Below, piece by piece: positions 36,583 to 45,991 of a stretch of 64,000 nt of DNA. Position numbers and translations under genes: made by a program. The stretch's first letter is position 1, and every line of letters starts with the position of its first letter. The notes beneath the pieces were generated by a model. That model saw only the letters and a list, made by a program, of their open reading frames with translations. It did no database searches and had not been told where the DNA came from. The DNA is taken from NCBI GenBank assembly GCA_029860345.1, contig JAOUBJ010000006.1, positions 186,001-250,000 of the forward strand. Reading direction: 5' to 3'. The DNA is from Candidatus Zixiibacteriota bacterium. Its GTDB lineage: Bacteria > Zixibacteria > MSB-5A5 > GN15 > FEB-12.

Positions 36583-37718
36583 TATATAACCTCTTCCAGT
36601 TTCTCGAGTAACTGCATGGGGGTGAGAATCTCACCGTCATAGCGCTGCAACGAGTGTATTTCAGTATCAGGTGGCATGACGCGCGCGACCTCCTGCACGA
36701 TCTGTCCCATATTGAGTTCGGGGACGATGATCTTTTTGGCCTTGCCGCAATAGTCACGCAGTTTGTTGTCAGGGAACGGCCACAATGTATAGAGCTGGAC
36801 CATTCCCACTTTCACGCCTGCCTGACGAGCCAGAGCAACGGCCAAAAGAGCAGCGCGCGAAACCGAACCGTAGGAAACAAACGCGATCTCGGCATCGTCC
36901 ATCATCTCGATGCGCAGCTTGGTGATCTCGTTCTTGTAGTTCATGATTTTGTCACGCAGCTTGTCATTCTTGACTGATATCTCCGTCGCCGTGTTCGTAG
37001 AGAAGCCCATCGGGTCATGAGTCAAGCCGGTAGCAATCGTGCGATAACCTTCACCATAGCCTGCCATCGGTGAGACTCCGTTGGCCGTTAGTTGAAACGG
37101 CTCGAAATCTTTCGGCTCAACGGTTGGCTTGACACGATCGATGACCTGATGCTCACCCGGTTTGGGCAGCGAGATGAGTTCGCGCTGGTGACCAATCACT
37201 TCATCCATGAGAACAATGACCGGCGTTCGAAAACGTTCTGACAGGTTGAAGGCTCGGATCGTCTCGGTAACGGTGTCGCCGACCGTTGACGGCGCCACGG
37301 CTATAGCCGTGTAGTCACCATGGGTTCCCCAACGGGCTTGCATGGTATCGGACTGACTGACTTTGGTCGGGAGTCCGGTCGAGGGGCCGCCACGCTGGAC
37401 ATTGACAATCACGCAAGGTGTCTCGGTAATGAAAGCATAGCCGATGTTTTCCTGCATGAGTGAGAAGCCGGGTCCGGAGGTGGCCGTCATCGCTTTCATC
37501 CCGGAAGTCGAGGCACCCACGACGGCGGCGATGGACGATATCTCGTCTTCCATCTGGATGAACCGCCCGCCGATTTTCGGCAGGTCACGGGCGCAACCTT
37601 CGGCGATTTCGGTCGATGGTGTAATCGGGTACCCGGCGTAGAACCGCATACCGGCGTAGAGAGCGCCTTGCACACAGGCCAGGTTACCCATCAAGAGAGT
37701 TCTTTGTGTGTCAACCAT
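36582..37718 (-). CDS. korA: 2-oxoglutarate:ferredoxin oxidoreductase, alpha subunit
   Basis: The 378-residue alpha subunit includes GYPITPSTEIAEGCA, MEDEISSIAAVVGAS and TATSGPGFSLMQENIGYA, and a C-terminal domain ending in a MQLLEKLEEVI helix. It binds CoA and 2-oxoacid together with beta. Because the gamma subunit is separate, the total architecture is the four-subunit alpha/beta/gamma/delta type. Confidence 0.94.
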   Translation of the reverse strand: MVDTQRTLLMGNLACVQGALYAGMRFYAGYPITPSTEIAEGCARDLPKIGGRFIQMEDEISSIAAVVGASTSGMKAMTATSGPGFSLMQENIGYAFITETPCVIVNVQRGGPSTGLPTKVSQSDTMQARWGTHGDYTAIAVAPSTVGDTVTETIRAFNLSERFRTPVIVLMDEVIGHQRELISLPKPGEHQVIDRVKPTVEPKDFEPFQLTANGVSPMAGYGEGYRTIATGLTHDPMGFSTNTATEISVKNDKLRDKIMNYKNEITKLRIEMMDDAEIAFVSYGSVSRAALLAVALARQAGVKVGMVQLYTLWPFPDNKLRDYCGKAKKIIVPELNMGQIVQEVARVMPPDTEIHSLQRYDGEILTPMQLLEKLEEVI

Positions 37719-37733
37719 AGTGGTACAGTCAAT

Positions 37734-37994
37734 CTACTTGTAATTCGATGTTATGGCAAAATCGGGACAGTGCGTCCAGCAGACAGTACACTGGGTACAG
37801 TCTTCCATGCGCGCCATGACCGGTTTGCCGTCAGCATTTGGTTCGAACACCTGGGTCGGGCACAGAGCGATACAAATATTGCACGCTTTGCACCAGGCCA
37901 TGTTGATTTCCAGAGCGGGCGGGCCGTTGGAATAATCGTACTTGCTTTTGCCCTTCTTCTCAGTCGAGGGCTTGGCTGTTTGTGGCTCAGTCAT
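37734..37994 (-). CDS. korD: 2-oxoglutarate:ferredoxin oxidoreductase, delta (ferredoxin) subunit
   Basis: The 86-residue protein has two 4Fe-4S motifs, CKACNICIALCP and CTQCTVCWTHCP, after a short Lys-rich N-terminal tail. It passes electrons between the TPP centre and soluble ferredoxin. GAGGAAA lies 6 nt before the ATG. The order delta-alpha-beta-gamma matches known kor operons. Confidence 0.95.
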   Translation of the reverse strand: MTEPQTAKPSTEKKGKSKYDYSNGPPALEINMAWCKACNICIALCPTQVFEPNADGKPVMARMEDCTQCTVCWTHCPDFAITSNYK

Positions 37995-38044
37995 GGAGTT
38001 TCCTCAGCAACTTGTGTTGCATGTCTATCTATGCCAACTGGTGG

Positions 38045-39052
38045 TTATTTCTTTGCCTTTCGCGATTTGGTCGGGGCCGCGGCTTTTTTCAATTTGGGCG
38101 CCTTGGCTGAGTCTGTCTTTTTGGCGCTGACCTTTTTAGTGGCGGCTTTTTTGGTCTGGGCTTTGGCCGTGGTTTTCTTGCCACCCTTGATGAGTTCTTT
38201 CAGCACCGCCGGGATCTCGGTGGGTGATCCGGCTACGGGCACGCCGACTTTGTTGAGGGCAGCGATCTTGTCGGCCGCCGTGCCGCTGCCGCCGGCAATG
38301 ATGGCCCCGGCGTGACCCATACGTTTACCGGGAGGAGCTGTCTGACCGGCAATGAACGAGACGACCGGTTTGGTGACGTTCTTCTTGATAAACTGCGCGG
38401 CCATCTCTTCATCGGAGCCGCCTATTTCACCGATCATGACGATTGACTTGGTCGATGGATCGGCCTGGAAGGCTTCCAGGCAATCGATGAAGTTGGTGCC
38501 GATCACTTGATCGCCGCCGATACCTATGCAGGTAGTCTGACCCATACCGGCTTCGGTGAGGGCCCATATTGCTTCATAGGTGAGGGTGCCGGAGCGCGAG
38601 ACCACGCCGACTGACCCCTTCTTAACGATATTGGATGGCATGATGCCGACTTTGGCCTGGCCGACCGAGATGAGGCCTGGACAATTGGGGCCGATCAGAC
38701 GAGCACCGTTCTGTTGAACGAAGGGATAGACTTTCATCATATCGTTGGCGGGCACACCTTCGGTGATACAGACGACAAGTTTGATCCCGGCGGCCACAGC
38801 CTCAAAGATAGCATCTACGGCAAACGGCGGAGGCACATAGATCACCGAGCTGTTGGCCTTTGTTTTGGCCACCGCTTCTTCGACCGTATCAAACACCGGT
38901 ATGCCGGCCACTTTCGTTCCGCCTTTGCCCGGAGTGACACCCCCAACCACTTTGGTGCCGTACTTTTTCATTTGTTCAGCGTGAAAGGATCCATCCCTTC
39001 CGGTGATCCCCTGAACAATCAGTCTCGTTTTCCTATTAATGAATATCGACAT
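38045..39052 (-). CDS. sucD: Succinyl-CoA synthetase alpha subunit with a basic C-terminal tail
   Basis: SucD forms the phosphohistidine intermediate that couples succinyl-CoA to NTP. Residues 1-290 are a standard alpha subunit: [28 protein letters not shown]-like and the phosphohistidine in [11 protein letters not shown]. After about residue 290 there is an unusual tail of roughly 45 residues made of Lys, Ala, Thr and Ser ([20 protein letters not shown]), like histone H1 tails. The COG2403-like protein at 42637-44010 has a shorter similar tail. GAGAGG lies 9 nt before the ATG. Confidence 0.95.
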   Translation of the reverse strand: MSIFINRKTRLIVQGITGRDGSFHAEQMKKYGTKVVGGVTPGKGGTKVAGIPVFDTVEEAVAKTKANSSVIYVPPPFAVDAIFEAVAAGIKLVVCITEGVPANDMMKVYPFVQQNGARLIGPNCPGLISVGQAKVGIMPSNIVKKGSVGVVSRSGTLTYEAIWALTEAGMGQTTCIGIGGDQVIGTNFIDCLEAFQADPSTKSIVMIGEIGGSDEEMAAQFIKKNVTKPVVSFIAGQTAPPGKRMGHAGAIIAGGSGTAADKIAALNKVGVPVAGSPTEIPAVLKELIKGGKKTTAKAQTKKAATKKVSAKKTDSAKAPKLKKAAAPTKSRKAKK

Positions 39053-39077
39053 TTTTGTTACCTCTCACAGTGCCTTT

Positions 39078-40214
39078 TTATTCCAACCCGGCCAGTTCGA
39101 TGGCCTTTTTGACCACTTTGTCCAGCGTGTCAGCCGAGGGGAGCTTGACCGAACGCAGGATTTTCTGCGCTGCTTCTTCATTGGTGCCGGTAAGTCTGAC
39201 CACCACCGGTACGGTCGGGTTCAACTCTTTGAAAGCGGCGACAATGCCGGTGGCGACATCGTCACAGCGGGTGATACCGCCAAAGATATTAATCAATATA
39301 GCGCGGACGTTGGGGTCGGAAAGAATGATACGCATGGCCGCGACCACTTTCTCAGGATTGGATGATCCGCCGATATCGAGAAAGTTGGCCGGTTCGCCGC
39401 CATAGCGCTTCACCAGGTCCATGGTGGCCATAGCCAGACCGGCGCCATTGACCATGCATCCAATGTTTCCTTCGAGTTTGACATATGACAGGTCCGCCTC
39501 GCGCGCCTGGACTTCTTCCGGTACTTCGGCGTCAAGGTCACGCATGGACTCTATGTTTTTCTGTCGATAGAGACCGTTATCGTCGATGTTGATTTTGGCA
39601 TCAAGGGCAATCACTTTGGTGTCGGTGTTGCTGATCAGCGGATTGATCTCTACCAGCGAAGCATCACAGGCCCAGAACACTTTGTAGAGTTTCAAGATGA
39701 TGTCGGTAGCTTCGCGCACTTGTTTGATGTCGCGAAAGAGCTTGAGGGCAAGGTTGCGAGCCTGATAGGTTTTCAAGCCGAGGACAGGATCGACGGTCAG
39801 CTTGAATATCTTCTGCGGAGTTTTTCTGGCCACTTCTTCGATGTCGATACCGCCGGCCGGGGATACCATAATGACCGGGCGTTTGGTAACCCGATCGAGA
39901 ATTATCCCGACATAGGACTCTGATATTATGTCCTCGGCCTCGGTGACCAGTACCTTTTTGACGGTGAGGCCCTTGATATCCATACCCAGGATACTGTGGG
40001 CGAGTATTTTCGTAGCCTCGGCATTTTCGGCGTATTTGATCCCACCGGCCTTGCCGCGACCGCCGACATGCACCTGCGATTTGACCATCACCGGTCGGTT
40101 AATCTCCTCGGCGATCCGGACGGCTTCGGCAGGCTCAGAGGCTACCTGGCCAAAAGGCACCGGAATCCCGGCATCGGCAAAAATCTGCTTGGCCTGATAC
40201 TCATGAATTTTCAT
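39078..40214 (-). CDS. sucC: Succinyl-CoA synthetase beta subunit
   Basis: The 378-residue ATP-grasp subunit starts MKIHEYQAKQIFADAGIPVP and has SQVHVGGRGKAGGIK, EINPLIS, the GCMVNGAGLAMATMD segment and FGGITRCDDVATGIVAA. It binds nucleotide and CoA with SucD, encoded 25 bases further on. Its ATG overlaps the stop of the CCA-adding enzyme gene by four bases. Confidence 0.97.
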   Translation of the reverse strand: MKIHEYQAKQIFADAGIPVPFGQVASEPAEAVRIAEEINRPVMVKSQVHVGGRGKAGGIKYAENAEATKILAHSILGMDIKGLTVKKVLVTEAEDIISESYVGIILDRVTKRPVIMVSPAGGIDIEEVARKTPQKIFKLTVDPVLGLKTYQARNLALKLFRDIKQVREATDIILKLYKVFWACDASLVEINPLISNTDTKVIALDAKINIDDNGLYRQKNIESMRDLDAEVPEEVQAREADLSYVKLEGNIGCMVNGAGLAMATMDLVKRYGGEPANFLDIGGSSNPEKVVAAMRIILSDPNVRAILINIFGGITRCDDVATGIVAAFKELNPTVPVVVRLTGTNEEAAQKILRSVKLPSADTLDKVVKKAIELAGLE

Positions 40215-41605
40215 TTATCACGTTCCTTGAGATTGTTTTTATCGGACAACGTTTCCTTCTGTTCGATCTGTTCGCGGGCGAGAGTGGTAAGAATCTCGCG
40301 GCTGTTCAAATTGGGGTCGTCGAGCACTCTTTCCAGCAGATAGCTGAGGACCCGGCCGATCGCCGGACCGGGTTCAAGTTGGAATAGTTCCATCATGACT
40401 CTACCGTCAATGGCCAGATCAGTGACGCTGAGTGGCGGCTTGCGTTCAAGCTCCTCACGAATATCAGTCTCAAACTGGTCGACATCCTCGGTGGTTCCAC
40501 CCATGCCCTGAGCGACGACATCGGCCCGACGCAGATCAAGCAGATCATGGATCAAATCCACACCGACGCGACGGACCAGGCGCCTGAGACCTTTTGGGGT
40601 GACCTCGGTGGTAAACATGTGTCGTTCCACCAGTGTGGCCACCTGTTTGATGAAACCGTTGGAGTAGCGCAGCCGCCTCAAGACACTCGCTGCAACTTTG
40701 GCTCCGGTACCTTCATGCCCATAGAATGTGGCGCCACCATCGACTAACCTTCGTGCCTGCGGCTTTGTAACATCGTGAAAGAGCGCCGCCATACGCAGCC
40801 GCAAGCGTGCGTCACAACTGTCGATGATGTGCATGGTGTGTTCGAAGACATCGTATTTATGGTATCCACCCGGCTGATCAACACCGACGCAAGTCTGCAA
40901 CTCCGGCAATATGACCTTAAGCAATCCCAGTGTCTGCATCAGCCGGAAGCCGCTGGACGGTATCTGTGCCAAAGTCAGCAGTTTGTTAAGTTCTTCGGCG
41001 ATCCGTTCGGCTGAGACTGTTTCTATCAGCGCTGCGTTTTTTCGAATAGCTCTAAAGGTCTCCGGCTCGATCATGAAACCGAACCGGGCGGCAAACTGCA
41101 CCGCTCTCAGCATGCGTAAGGGATCGTCCTCGAACGATGTCGGGTAGACCATTCGCAACTGCCGGTTGTCCAGGTCCATGCGACCGTTCAGGGGGTCAAT
41201 CAACTCGTTGTTGTCCAGAGCGACAGCCATGGCGTTAACCGTGAAGTCGCGCCGCACCAAGTCTTCTTCGACCGGCAACGAGGGATCAAATGAAACCGCG
41301 AATTCCTTGTGTCCCCAGCCGGTGGAATGTTCACGCCTGGGTAGGGTGAGGTCGAAAGTGTGCCCCCGGCCACCGGTAAACTGAGTGTACTTGATGACTC
41401 CGAAACTCCGCCCGACCAGATCGACACGACCGTGCTGTTTCAGCAAGCGACTGAGTTCATCGTAGCCAACACCGGTGACAAGATAGTCACAGTCTTTAGT
41501 GGCCTTCGATCCCGACAGCAGGCGGTCACGGACGGCGCCGCCCACTTCGTAGATGCGGCCCCTCTTGAGGATAGCAGCGACGGTTTCTTCAGACAGGTGA
41601 TTCAT
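40211..41605 (-). CDS. cca: CCA-adding tRNA nucleotidyltransferase / poly(A) polymerase family with HD domain
   Basis: This class II nucleotidyltransferase adds or repairs the tRNA 3' CCA end. The 464-residue product has YEVGGAVRDRLL and DCDYLV (metal Asp pair), RRDFTVNAMA, the RNA-binding DDPLRMLRAVQFAARFGF, and a HD phosphohydrolase domain (HTMHIIDSC...LRMAALFHDVTKP, about residues 250-285). It is the sole such gene here, and CCA addition versus only A addition cannot be settled by eye. Confidence 0.92.
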   Translation of the reverse strand: MNHLSEETVAAILKRGRIYEVGGAVRDRLLSGSKATKDCDYLVTGVGYDELSRLLKQHGRVDLVGRSFGVIKYTQFTGGRGHTFDLTLPRREHSTGWGHKEFAVSFDPSLPVEEDLVRRDFTVNAMAVALDNNELIDPLNGRMDLDNRQLRMVYPTSFEDDPLRMLRAVQFAARFGFMIEPETFRAIRKNAALIETVSAERIAEELNKLLTLAQIPSSGFRLMQTLGLLKVILPELQTCVGVDQPGGYHKYDVFEHTMHIIDSCDARLRLRMAALFHDVTKPQARRLVDGGATFYGHEGTGAKVAASVLRRLRYSNGFIKQVATLVERHMFTTEVTPKGLRRLVRRVGVDLIHDLLDLRRADVVAQGMGGTTEDVDQFETDIREELERKPPLSVTDLAIDGRVMMELFQLEPGPAIGRVLSYLLERVLDDPNLNSREILTTLAREQIEQKETLSDKNNLKERDK

Positions 41606-41608
41606 GGC

Positions 41609-42559
41609 TTAGTTGGCTACTATTCTGGTACCGGCCTCGCCGAGGATGGCAAGGCCTGCGTTTTCAAATGAAGTTACGGTTACCATCTCGCCGCCTTTTT
41701 CAAGGAAACGAATGGCCGCGTCTATCTTGGGTCCCATGGAACCGGCTGGGAACTGGCCCTCGGCATGATACTTTTTTATCTGGGCAAGGCTCACTCGACC
41801 GAGCTCCTCCTGGTTTTCCCAACCAAAGTTGATCGCAACTTTGTCAACCGAGGTAAGGATCGACAGGATCTCGGCTCCGATTTCCTCCCCGATCACCGCC
41901 GAGGCAAGGTCTTTGTCTATAACGGCATCGAAACCTTCGTAGTTACCGTGCTTGTCGATAAAGACCGGAATCCCGCCACCGCCACCGGCTACCACTATAG
42001 TTCCGTTTTTTACCAGAGTTCTGATCGTCTCAGCTTCAACCGTGTGAACCGGGATCGGCGATGGCACCACGCGACGCCAGCCACGATCACCGTCGGGCTT
42101 CATGTGCCAGCCGCGACTGGCTGAGTAGCGTTCGGCCTGTTCTTCGGTATAGAATTGTCCGATAAACTTGGTCGGGTTGTTCACGGCCGGGTCATTGGCA
42201 TCGACCAACATCTGAGTGATAATCGTGACCACCGGGCGGTCGATTTTTTCGGCCCGCAACCGGTTCTGCAACGATTGCTCGATCATATACCCCATGCCGC
42301 CTTCGGTGTCGGCCACGCAAACGCCCAACGGCAGAATGGGCGCTCGGTCGCGCGCCAACTCGACCCGGAGAATAGCATTGCCCACCTGCGGTCCGTTACC
42401 GTGACTAATCACCAGATTGTATCCCTCACGAGCCAGTTGGACCACACCGTCTAGCGCCGCTCGGGTGTTGGCGAACTGGTTGGCGATGGTATCCTCTCGG
42501 TCGGGATGAGTGATTGCGTTTCCCCCCAGGGCAACCACCGCCGTCTTGTGACCGGTCAT
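41609..42559 (-). CDS. arcC: Carbamate kinase
   Basis: Carbamate kinase interconverts carbamoyl phosphate plus ADP with carbamate plus ATP. The 316-residue product has VVALGGNAI, ISHGNGPQVGN, VAGGGGGIPVFIDK, the DAVIDKDLASAVIGEEI lysine-containing motif and PAGSMGPKIDAAI. It follows the COG2403-like gene by 77 bases and precedes cca by three. No carbamoyltransferase or deiminase is visible in the window. Confidence 0.95.
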   Translation of the reverse strand: MTGHKTAVVALGGNAITHPDREDTIANQFANTRAALDGVVQLAREGYNLVISHGNGPQVGNAILRVELARDRAPILPLGVCVADTEGGMGYMIEQSLQNRLRAEKIDRPVVTIITQMLVDANDPAVNNPTKFIGQFYTEEQAERYSASRGWHMKPDGDRGWRRVVPSPIPVHTVEAETIRTLVKNGTIVVAGGGGGIPVFIDKHGNYEGFDAVIDKDLASAVIGEEIGAEILSILTSVDKVAINFGWENQEELGRVSLAQIKKYHAEGQFPAGSMGPKIDAAIRFLEKGGEMVTVTSFENAGLAILGEAGTRIVAN

Positions 42560-42590
42560 TTCGTTGTCGGCTCCAGTTTAGTCGGACCGT

Positions 42591-42622
42591 TAGTAGTAAA
42601 GCGGGCCGGCGAGCCGACCCGC
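42591..42622 (-). terminator. Possible terminator or attenuator after the COG2403-like gene
   Basis: GCGGGTCGGC and GCCGGCCCGC pair with one mismatch on the minus strand and run into TTTACTACTAA. The T-run is weak, so read-through into arcC is likely. Confidence 0.45.
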
Positions 42623-42636
42623 TACCGGGTTTGTTT

Positions 42637-44010
42637 CTATTTCTTTGAGCCCTTCTTCGAGCTCTTTTTCGCAGGGCTTTTCTTCAGCCTGCTGGATACA
42701 AACGCATCCAGCACATCGTGCAGGTCCGGCGATCCGATTTCCTGCAAGTTGTACCCAACTCGCACCGTAGGTTTGGTGATTTTAATCAAACGACTCAGGT
42801 CGATCGGTGTGGCGATTACCACGGCGTCGCACTCGGTTCGGTTGATCGTCGTCTCCAGGTCTTTCACCTGCTTGTTGCCATATCCCATAGCCGGCAGAAG
42901 GGTGCCTATGCCTGGGTACTTCTCGAAAGTAGCGCTGATCGACTTGACCGTGAAGGGACGGGGGTCAACCAGTTCGGCTGCACCGTATTTTTCGGCTGCA
43001 ACCACACCGGCGCCATATTCCATCTCACCGTGGGTCAAGGTCGGACCATCTTCGACAACCAGCACCTTCTTGCCACGAATCAACTGCGGCTTGTCGACAT
43101 CAAGAGGAGAAGCGGCATCGACTACGATAGCGCTCGGATTATATGCTGCGATGTTACGACGGAGTTCAGCCACACCTTCGGGATCGGCCGAGTCGATCTT
43201 GTTTATCACGACTACATCAGCCAACAACAGGTTGTTCTGTCCGGGATAGTAAGTCAACTCATGACCGGGGCGGTGCGGATCGACGACGGTTATTTGCAGA
43301 TCGGCGGCATAGAAAGACATGTCGTTGTTGCCGCCGTCCCAGAGGATAACATCCGCTTCCTTTTCGGCTTCGCGGATGATCATTTCATAATCGACACCGG
43401 CGTAAACAACGACGCCGGTCATAATATGCGGTTCGTACTCTTCACGTTCTTCGATGGTGCACTTGTGTTTGTCGAGATCCTTCAGAGTGGCGAATCTTTG
43501 ACAGGCCTGCTTGGCCAGGTCACCATACGGCATAGGGTGCCGGATCGCGACCACTTTCTTGCCCAGAGCCTGCAGCACTTCCGCCACCCGCCGGGTCGTC
43601 TGCGATTTTCCGCAGCCGGTCCGGATGGCGCACACCGACACCACCGGTTTTTTTGACTTGATCATAGTCGGCGTGCCGCCTTCGACGGCGAACCGTGCGC
43701 CGGCCGACATGACATAGGCTGCACGTTCCATCACGTATTGATACGGCACGTCGGAGTACGCAAAAACGACCTCTTCGGCCTCATGCTTCTTGATCAATTC
43801 CAACAGTTCGGACTCATCGTAAATCGGAATCCCCTTGGGGTAGAGCTTACCGGCCAATGAAGCCGGGTAGCGTCGGCCTTCGATATCGGGAATCTGGGTG
43901 GCCGTGAAAGCTACGACCTCGACCGCCTTGTTGTCGCGATAAAGGCAGTTAAAGTTGTGAAAGTCGCGCCCGGCGGCGCCCATGATGATTATTTTTTTGG
44001 CCTTGGCCAT
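42637..44010 (-). CDS. COG2403-like GTPase (cyclic 2,3-diphosphoglycerate synthetase-related)
   Basis: ATG at 44010 has GGAGAA 7 nt upstream, so the TTG-initiated longer ORF is not used. The 457-residue protein has an N-terminal Rossmann-like region (IIIMGAAGRDFHNFN), a central P-loop GTPase (VCAIRTGCGKSQTTRRVAEVL, about residue 123) with VILWDGGNNDMSFY, and a COG2403-type C-terminal half. Archaeal relatives make cyclic 2,3-diphosphoglycerate, but bacterial ones often sit beside carbamate kinase, as here, and their reaction is not established. It ends in a basic tail (KKSPAKKSSKKGSKK). Confidence 0.85.
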   Translation of the reverse strand: MAKAKKIIIMGAAGRDFHNFNCLYRDNKAVEVVAFTATQIPDIEGRRYPASLAGKLYPKGIPIYDESELLELIKKHEAEEVVFAYSDVPYQYVMERAAYVMSAGARFAVEGGTPTMIKSKKPVVSVCAIRTGCGKSQTTRRVAEVLQALGKKVVAIRHPMPYGDLAKQACQRFATLKDLDKHKCTIEEREEYEPHIMTGVVVYAGVDYEMIIREAEKEADVILWDGGNNDMSFYAADLQITVVDPHRPGHELTYYPGQNNLLLADVVVINKIDSADPEGVAELRRNIAAYNPSAIVVDAASPLDVDKPQLIRGKKVLVVEDGPTLTHGEMEYGAGVVAAEKYGAAELVDPRPFTVKSISATFEKYPGIGTLLPAMGYGNKQVKDLETTINRTECDAVVIATPIDLSRLIKITKPTVRVGYNLQEIGSPDLHDVLDAFVSSRLKKSPAKKSSKKGSKK

Positions 44011-44136
44011 GTTGTTCTCCAATCATTCAATTGCAGTAATACTCAGTTAATATTCACATCCGTTATCTTCAGCCATCCTTAGCTAAAGGCTCCATCGTGA
44101 CTTCTGAGTGCGTTTGACATGGTTGGTCCGTTTCCT

Positions 44137-45630
44137 TTACTGGTTGTCGATCTGGGGGCGCTGCAAGCTGCCGGAAAAATCGACGTAGACAGATTTCCAT
44201 TCGCTGAACACATCAAGGCAAGCCGTAGCCGCTTCGCGGTGACCGTTGCCTGTCTCTTTCGTCCCGCCGAACGGCAGGTGGGTCTCGGCGCCGATAGTGG
44301 GAGCGTTGACATAGAAGATGCCGGTGTAGACATCGCGCATGGCGGTGTAAGCGTTGTTGATGTCCTGCGTGAATATCGAAGCAGAAAGTCCATACGGCGT
44401 GTCGTTGGCCATGGCGATTGCCTCATCCAGCGAAGCGCACGAGGCGATACCCAGCACCGGGCCGAAAATCTCTTCCTTCCAGATGGTCATCGACTGGGTG
44501 ATGTCGCCGAATATTGTCGGCTGCACGAAGTATCCTTTGTCGAAGTCGCCCCCGGTCAGGCGTTCGCCGCCGGTGAGCAATTTGCCGCCGTCCTTTTTGC
44601 CGATTTCGATATAGCTGAGAACGGTGTCGAGCTGCGCCTGGCTGACGGCCGGACCCATGTCTACCGATTCATCGAGACCGTTGCCAACTTTCAATTTCGA
44701 GGCGCGTTCTACTATGAGGGCGGTGAACTTGTCCAGCACATCCTGGTGGCAGACTATTCGACTGGTCGCCGTACAGCGTTGGCCGGTGGTGCCGAAGGCG
44801 CCCCAAAGCGCGCCGTCCACGGCCAGCTCCAGGTTGGCATCGTCCATGACGATTTGCACGTTCTTGCCGCCCATCTCCAGGCAGCAATGTTTGAAGTCGG
44901 TGGCGCAGGCTTCAGAGACCTTGCGACCGACCTCTGTCGAACCGGTGAACGACACCACCTTGACGTTGGGGTTTTTAATTATGGGCGCACCAAGGGCCGA
45001 CCCCGAACCGGTGACCATGTTGACTACACCGGGCGGGATACCTTCATCGTGACAGGCTTGTAACAAATTGACCACCGACAACGGCGTATCTGTGGCCGGT
45101 TTGATAACAATGGTGTTGCCGCAAATCAAGGCCGGCATCATTTTCCACGACGGAATGGCCATCGGGAAATTCCAGGGAGTAATAAACGAGCAGACACCAA
45201 GCGGCTGGCGCACCGTCATGTTGAATTTCTTCTCCATCTCCGACGGTGTGGTCATGCCGAACAAACGACGACCCTCGCCGGCCATGTAGAATGTCATGTC
45301 GATAGCTTCCTGCGTGTCGCCACGTGTCTCTTTGATAACCTTACCCATCTCCTTGGTCATGTCCTGTGAGACTTGTTCCTTGTTGTCCAACAATCGCTGG
45401 GCAACTTTGTACAGAATCTCACCGCGTTTGGGGGCCGGCATCAGTCGCCACTTTTTGTATGCTTCGGAGGCGGCATCAATAGCGTTGGCGATATCGTCGG
45501 CGTTCGATTTTTGGAAGATACCTAGAACTTCCTCGGTATCGGCCGGGTTGCGGTTTTCATAGGTTTCACCAGAGGTGGACTCGACCCATTGGCCGTTGAT
45601 GAAGTTCTTGAACTGTTTGGGCTTACTCAC
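44137..45630 (-). CDS. NAD(P)-dependent aldehyde dehydrogenase (ALDH superfamily)
   Basis: GTG at 45630 is preferred because CGGAG lies 6 nt upstream. The 497-residue protein has [28 protein letters not shown], the catalytic Glu in EMGGKN, the catalytic Cys in [17 protein letters not shown] and a C-terminal [15 protein letters not shown]. These patterns resemble ALDH7/semialdehyde dehydrogenases acting on aminoadipate or related semialdehydes, and the exact aldehyde is not known. It probably starts the transcript running through the COG2403-like gene, arcC, cca, sucCD and kor, with a 126-base gap after it. Confidence 0.9.
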   Translation of the reverse strand: MSKPKQFKNFINGQWVESTSGETYENRNPADTEEVLGIFQKSNADDIANAIDAASEAYKKWRLMPAPKRGEILYKVAQRLLDNKEQVSQDMTKEMGKVIKETRGDTQEAIDMTFYMAGEGRRLFGMTTPSEMEKKFNMTVRQPLGVCSFITPWNFPMAIPSWKMMPALICGNTIVIKPATDTPLSVVNLLQACHDEGIPPGVVNMVTGSGSALGAPIIKNPNVKVVSFTGSTEVGRKVSEACATDFKHCCLEMGGKNVQIVMDDANLELAVDGALWGAFGTTGQRCTATSRIVCHQDVLDKFTALIVERASKLKVGNGLDESVDMGPAVSQAQLDTVLSYIEIGKKDGGKLLTGGERLTGGDFDKGYFVQPTIFGDITQSMTIWKEEIFGPVLGIASCASLDEAIAMANDTPYGLSASIFTQDINNAYTAMRDVYTGIFYVNAPTIGAETHLPFGGTKETGNGHREAATACLDVFSEWKSVYVDFSGSLQRPQIDNQ

Positions 45631-45730
45631 GATCATCTCCGTGTCATCATCTGTTTTTCCGCTACAGGCGCGCCAACAGAGGCGCTACGACTTTTGTGAA
45701 TCTATTCACCTTGGTCGCAAACAAGCGGTT

Positions 45731-45758
45731 AATATAGTTCTTATATGTATCTTGTCAA
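45731..45758 (-). promoter_or_regulatory. Sigma-70 promoter framed by an inverted repeat
   Basis: On the minus strand TTGACA (45758-45753) and TATATT (45736-45731) are 16-17 bases apart, about 100 bases before the aldehyde dehydrogenase start. GCGGTT (45725-45730) and AACCGC (45757-45762) form an inverted repeat around the promoter, possibly an operator. The rest of the 355-base gap up to 45991 shows nothing else. Confidence 0.55.
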
Positions 45759-45991
45759 CCGCTTTCGCCTCCGTCGACCAAGTTTTTGACGTTGCGCGAC
45801 AACAGGTTACGGCAGCCCGCAAGAGACGGTTTGGGGGCTCTACAATTGCTTATTGGCGGACATTGGTTATTGAGTCATCCAGGTCACTGCGGACTATTTG
45901 TGCTTTGGGCCAAGATTTCCTTGGCTATTTCGTCATCTTGCTCGTTAATACTATAAGAGTCGTTAATCCGCCTGAACTTGCAGGAGAGCCC

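Noticed and set aside
45575-45991. Upstream extension of the barrel-like protein
   Set aside because: It would overlap the aldehyde dehydrogenase 5' end and lacks a signal peptide. GTG at 45992 fits better.
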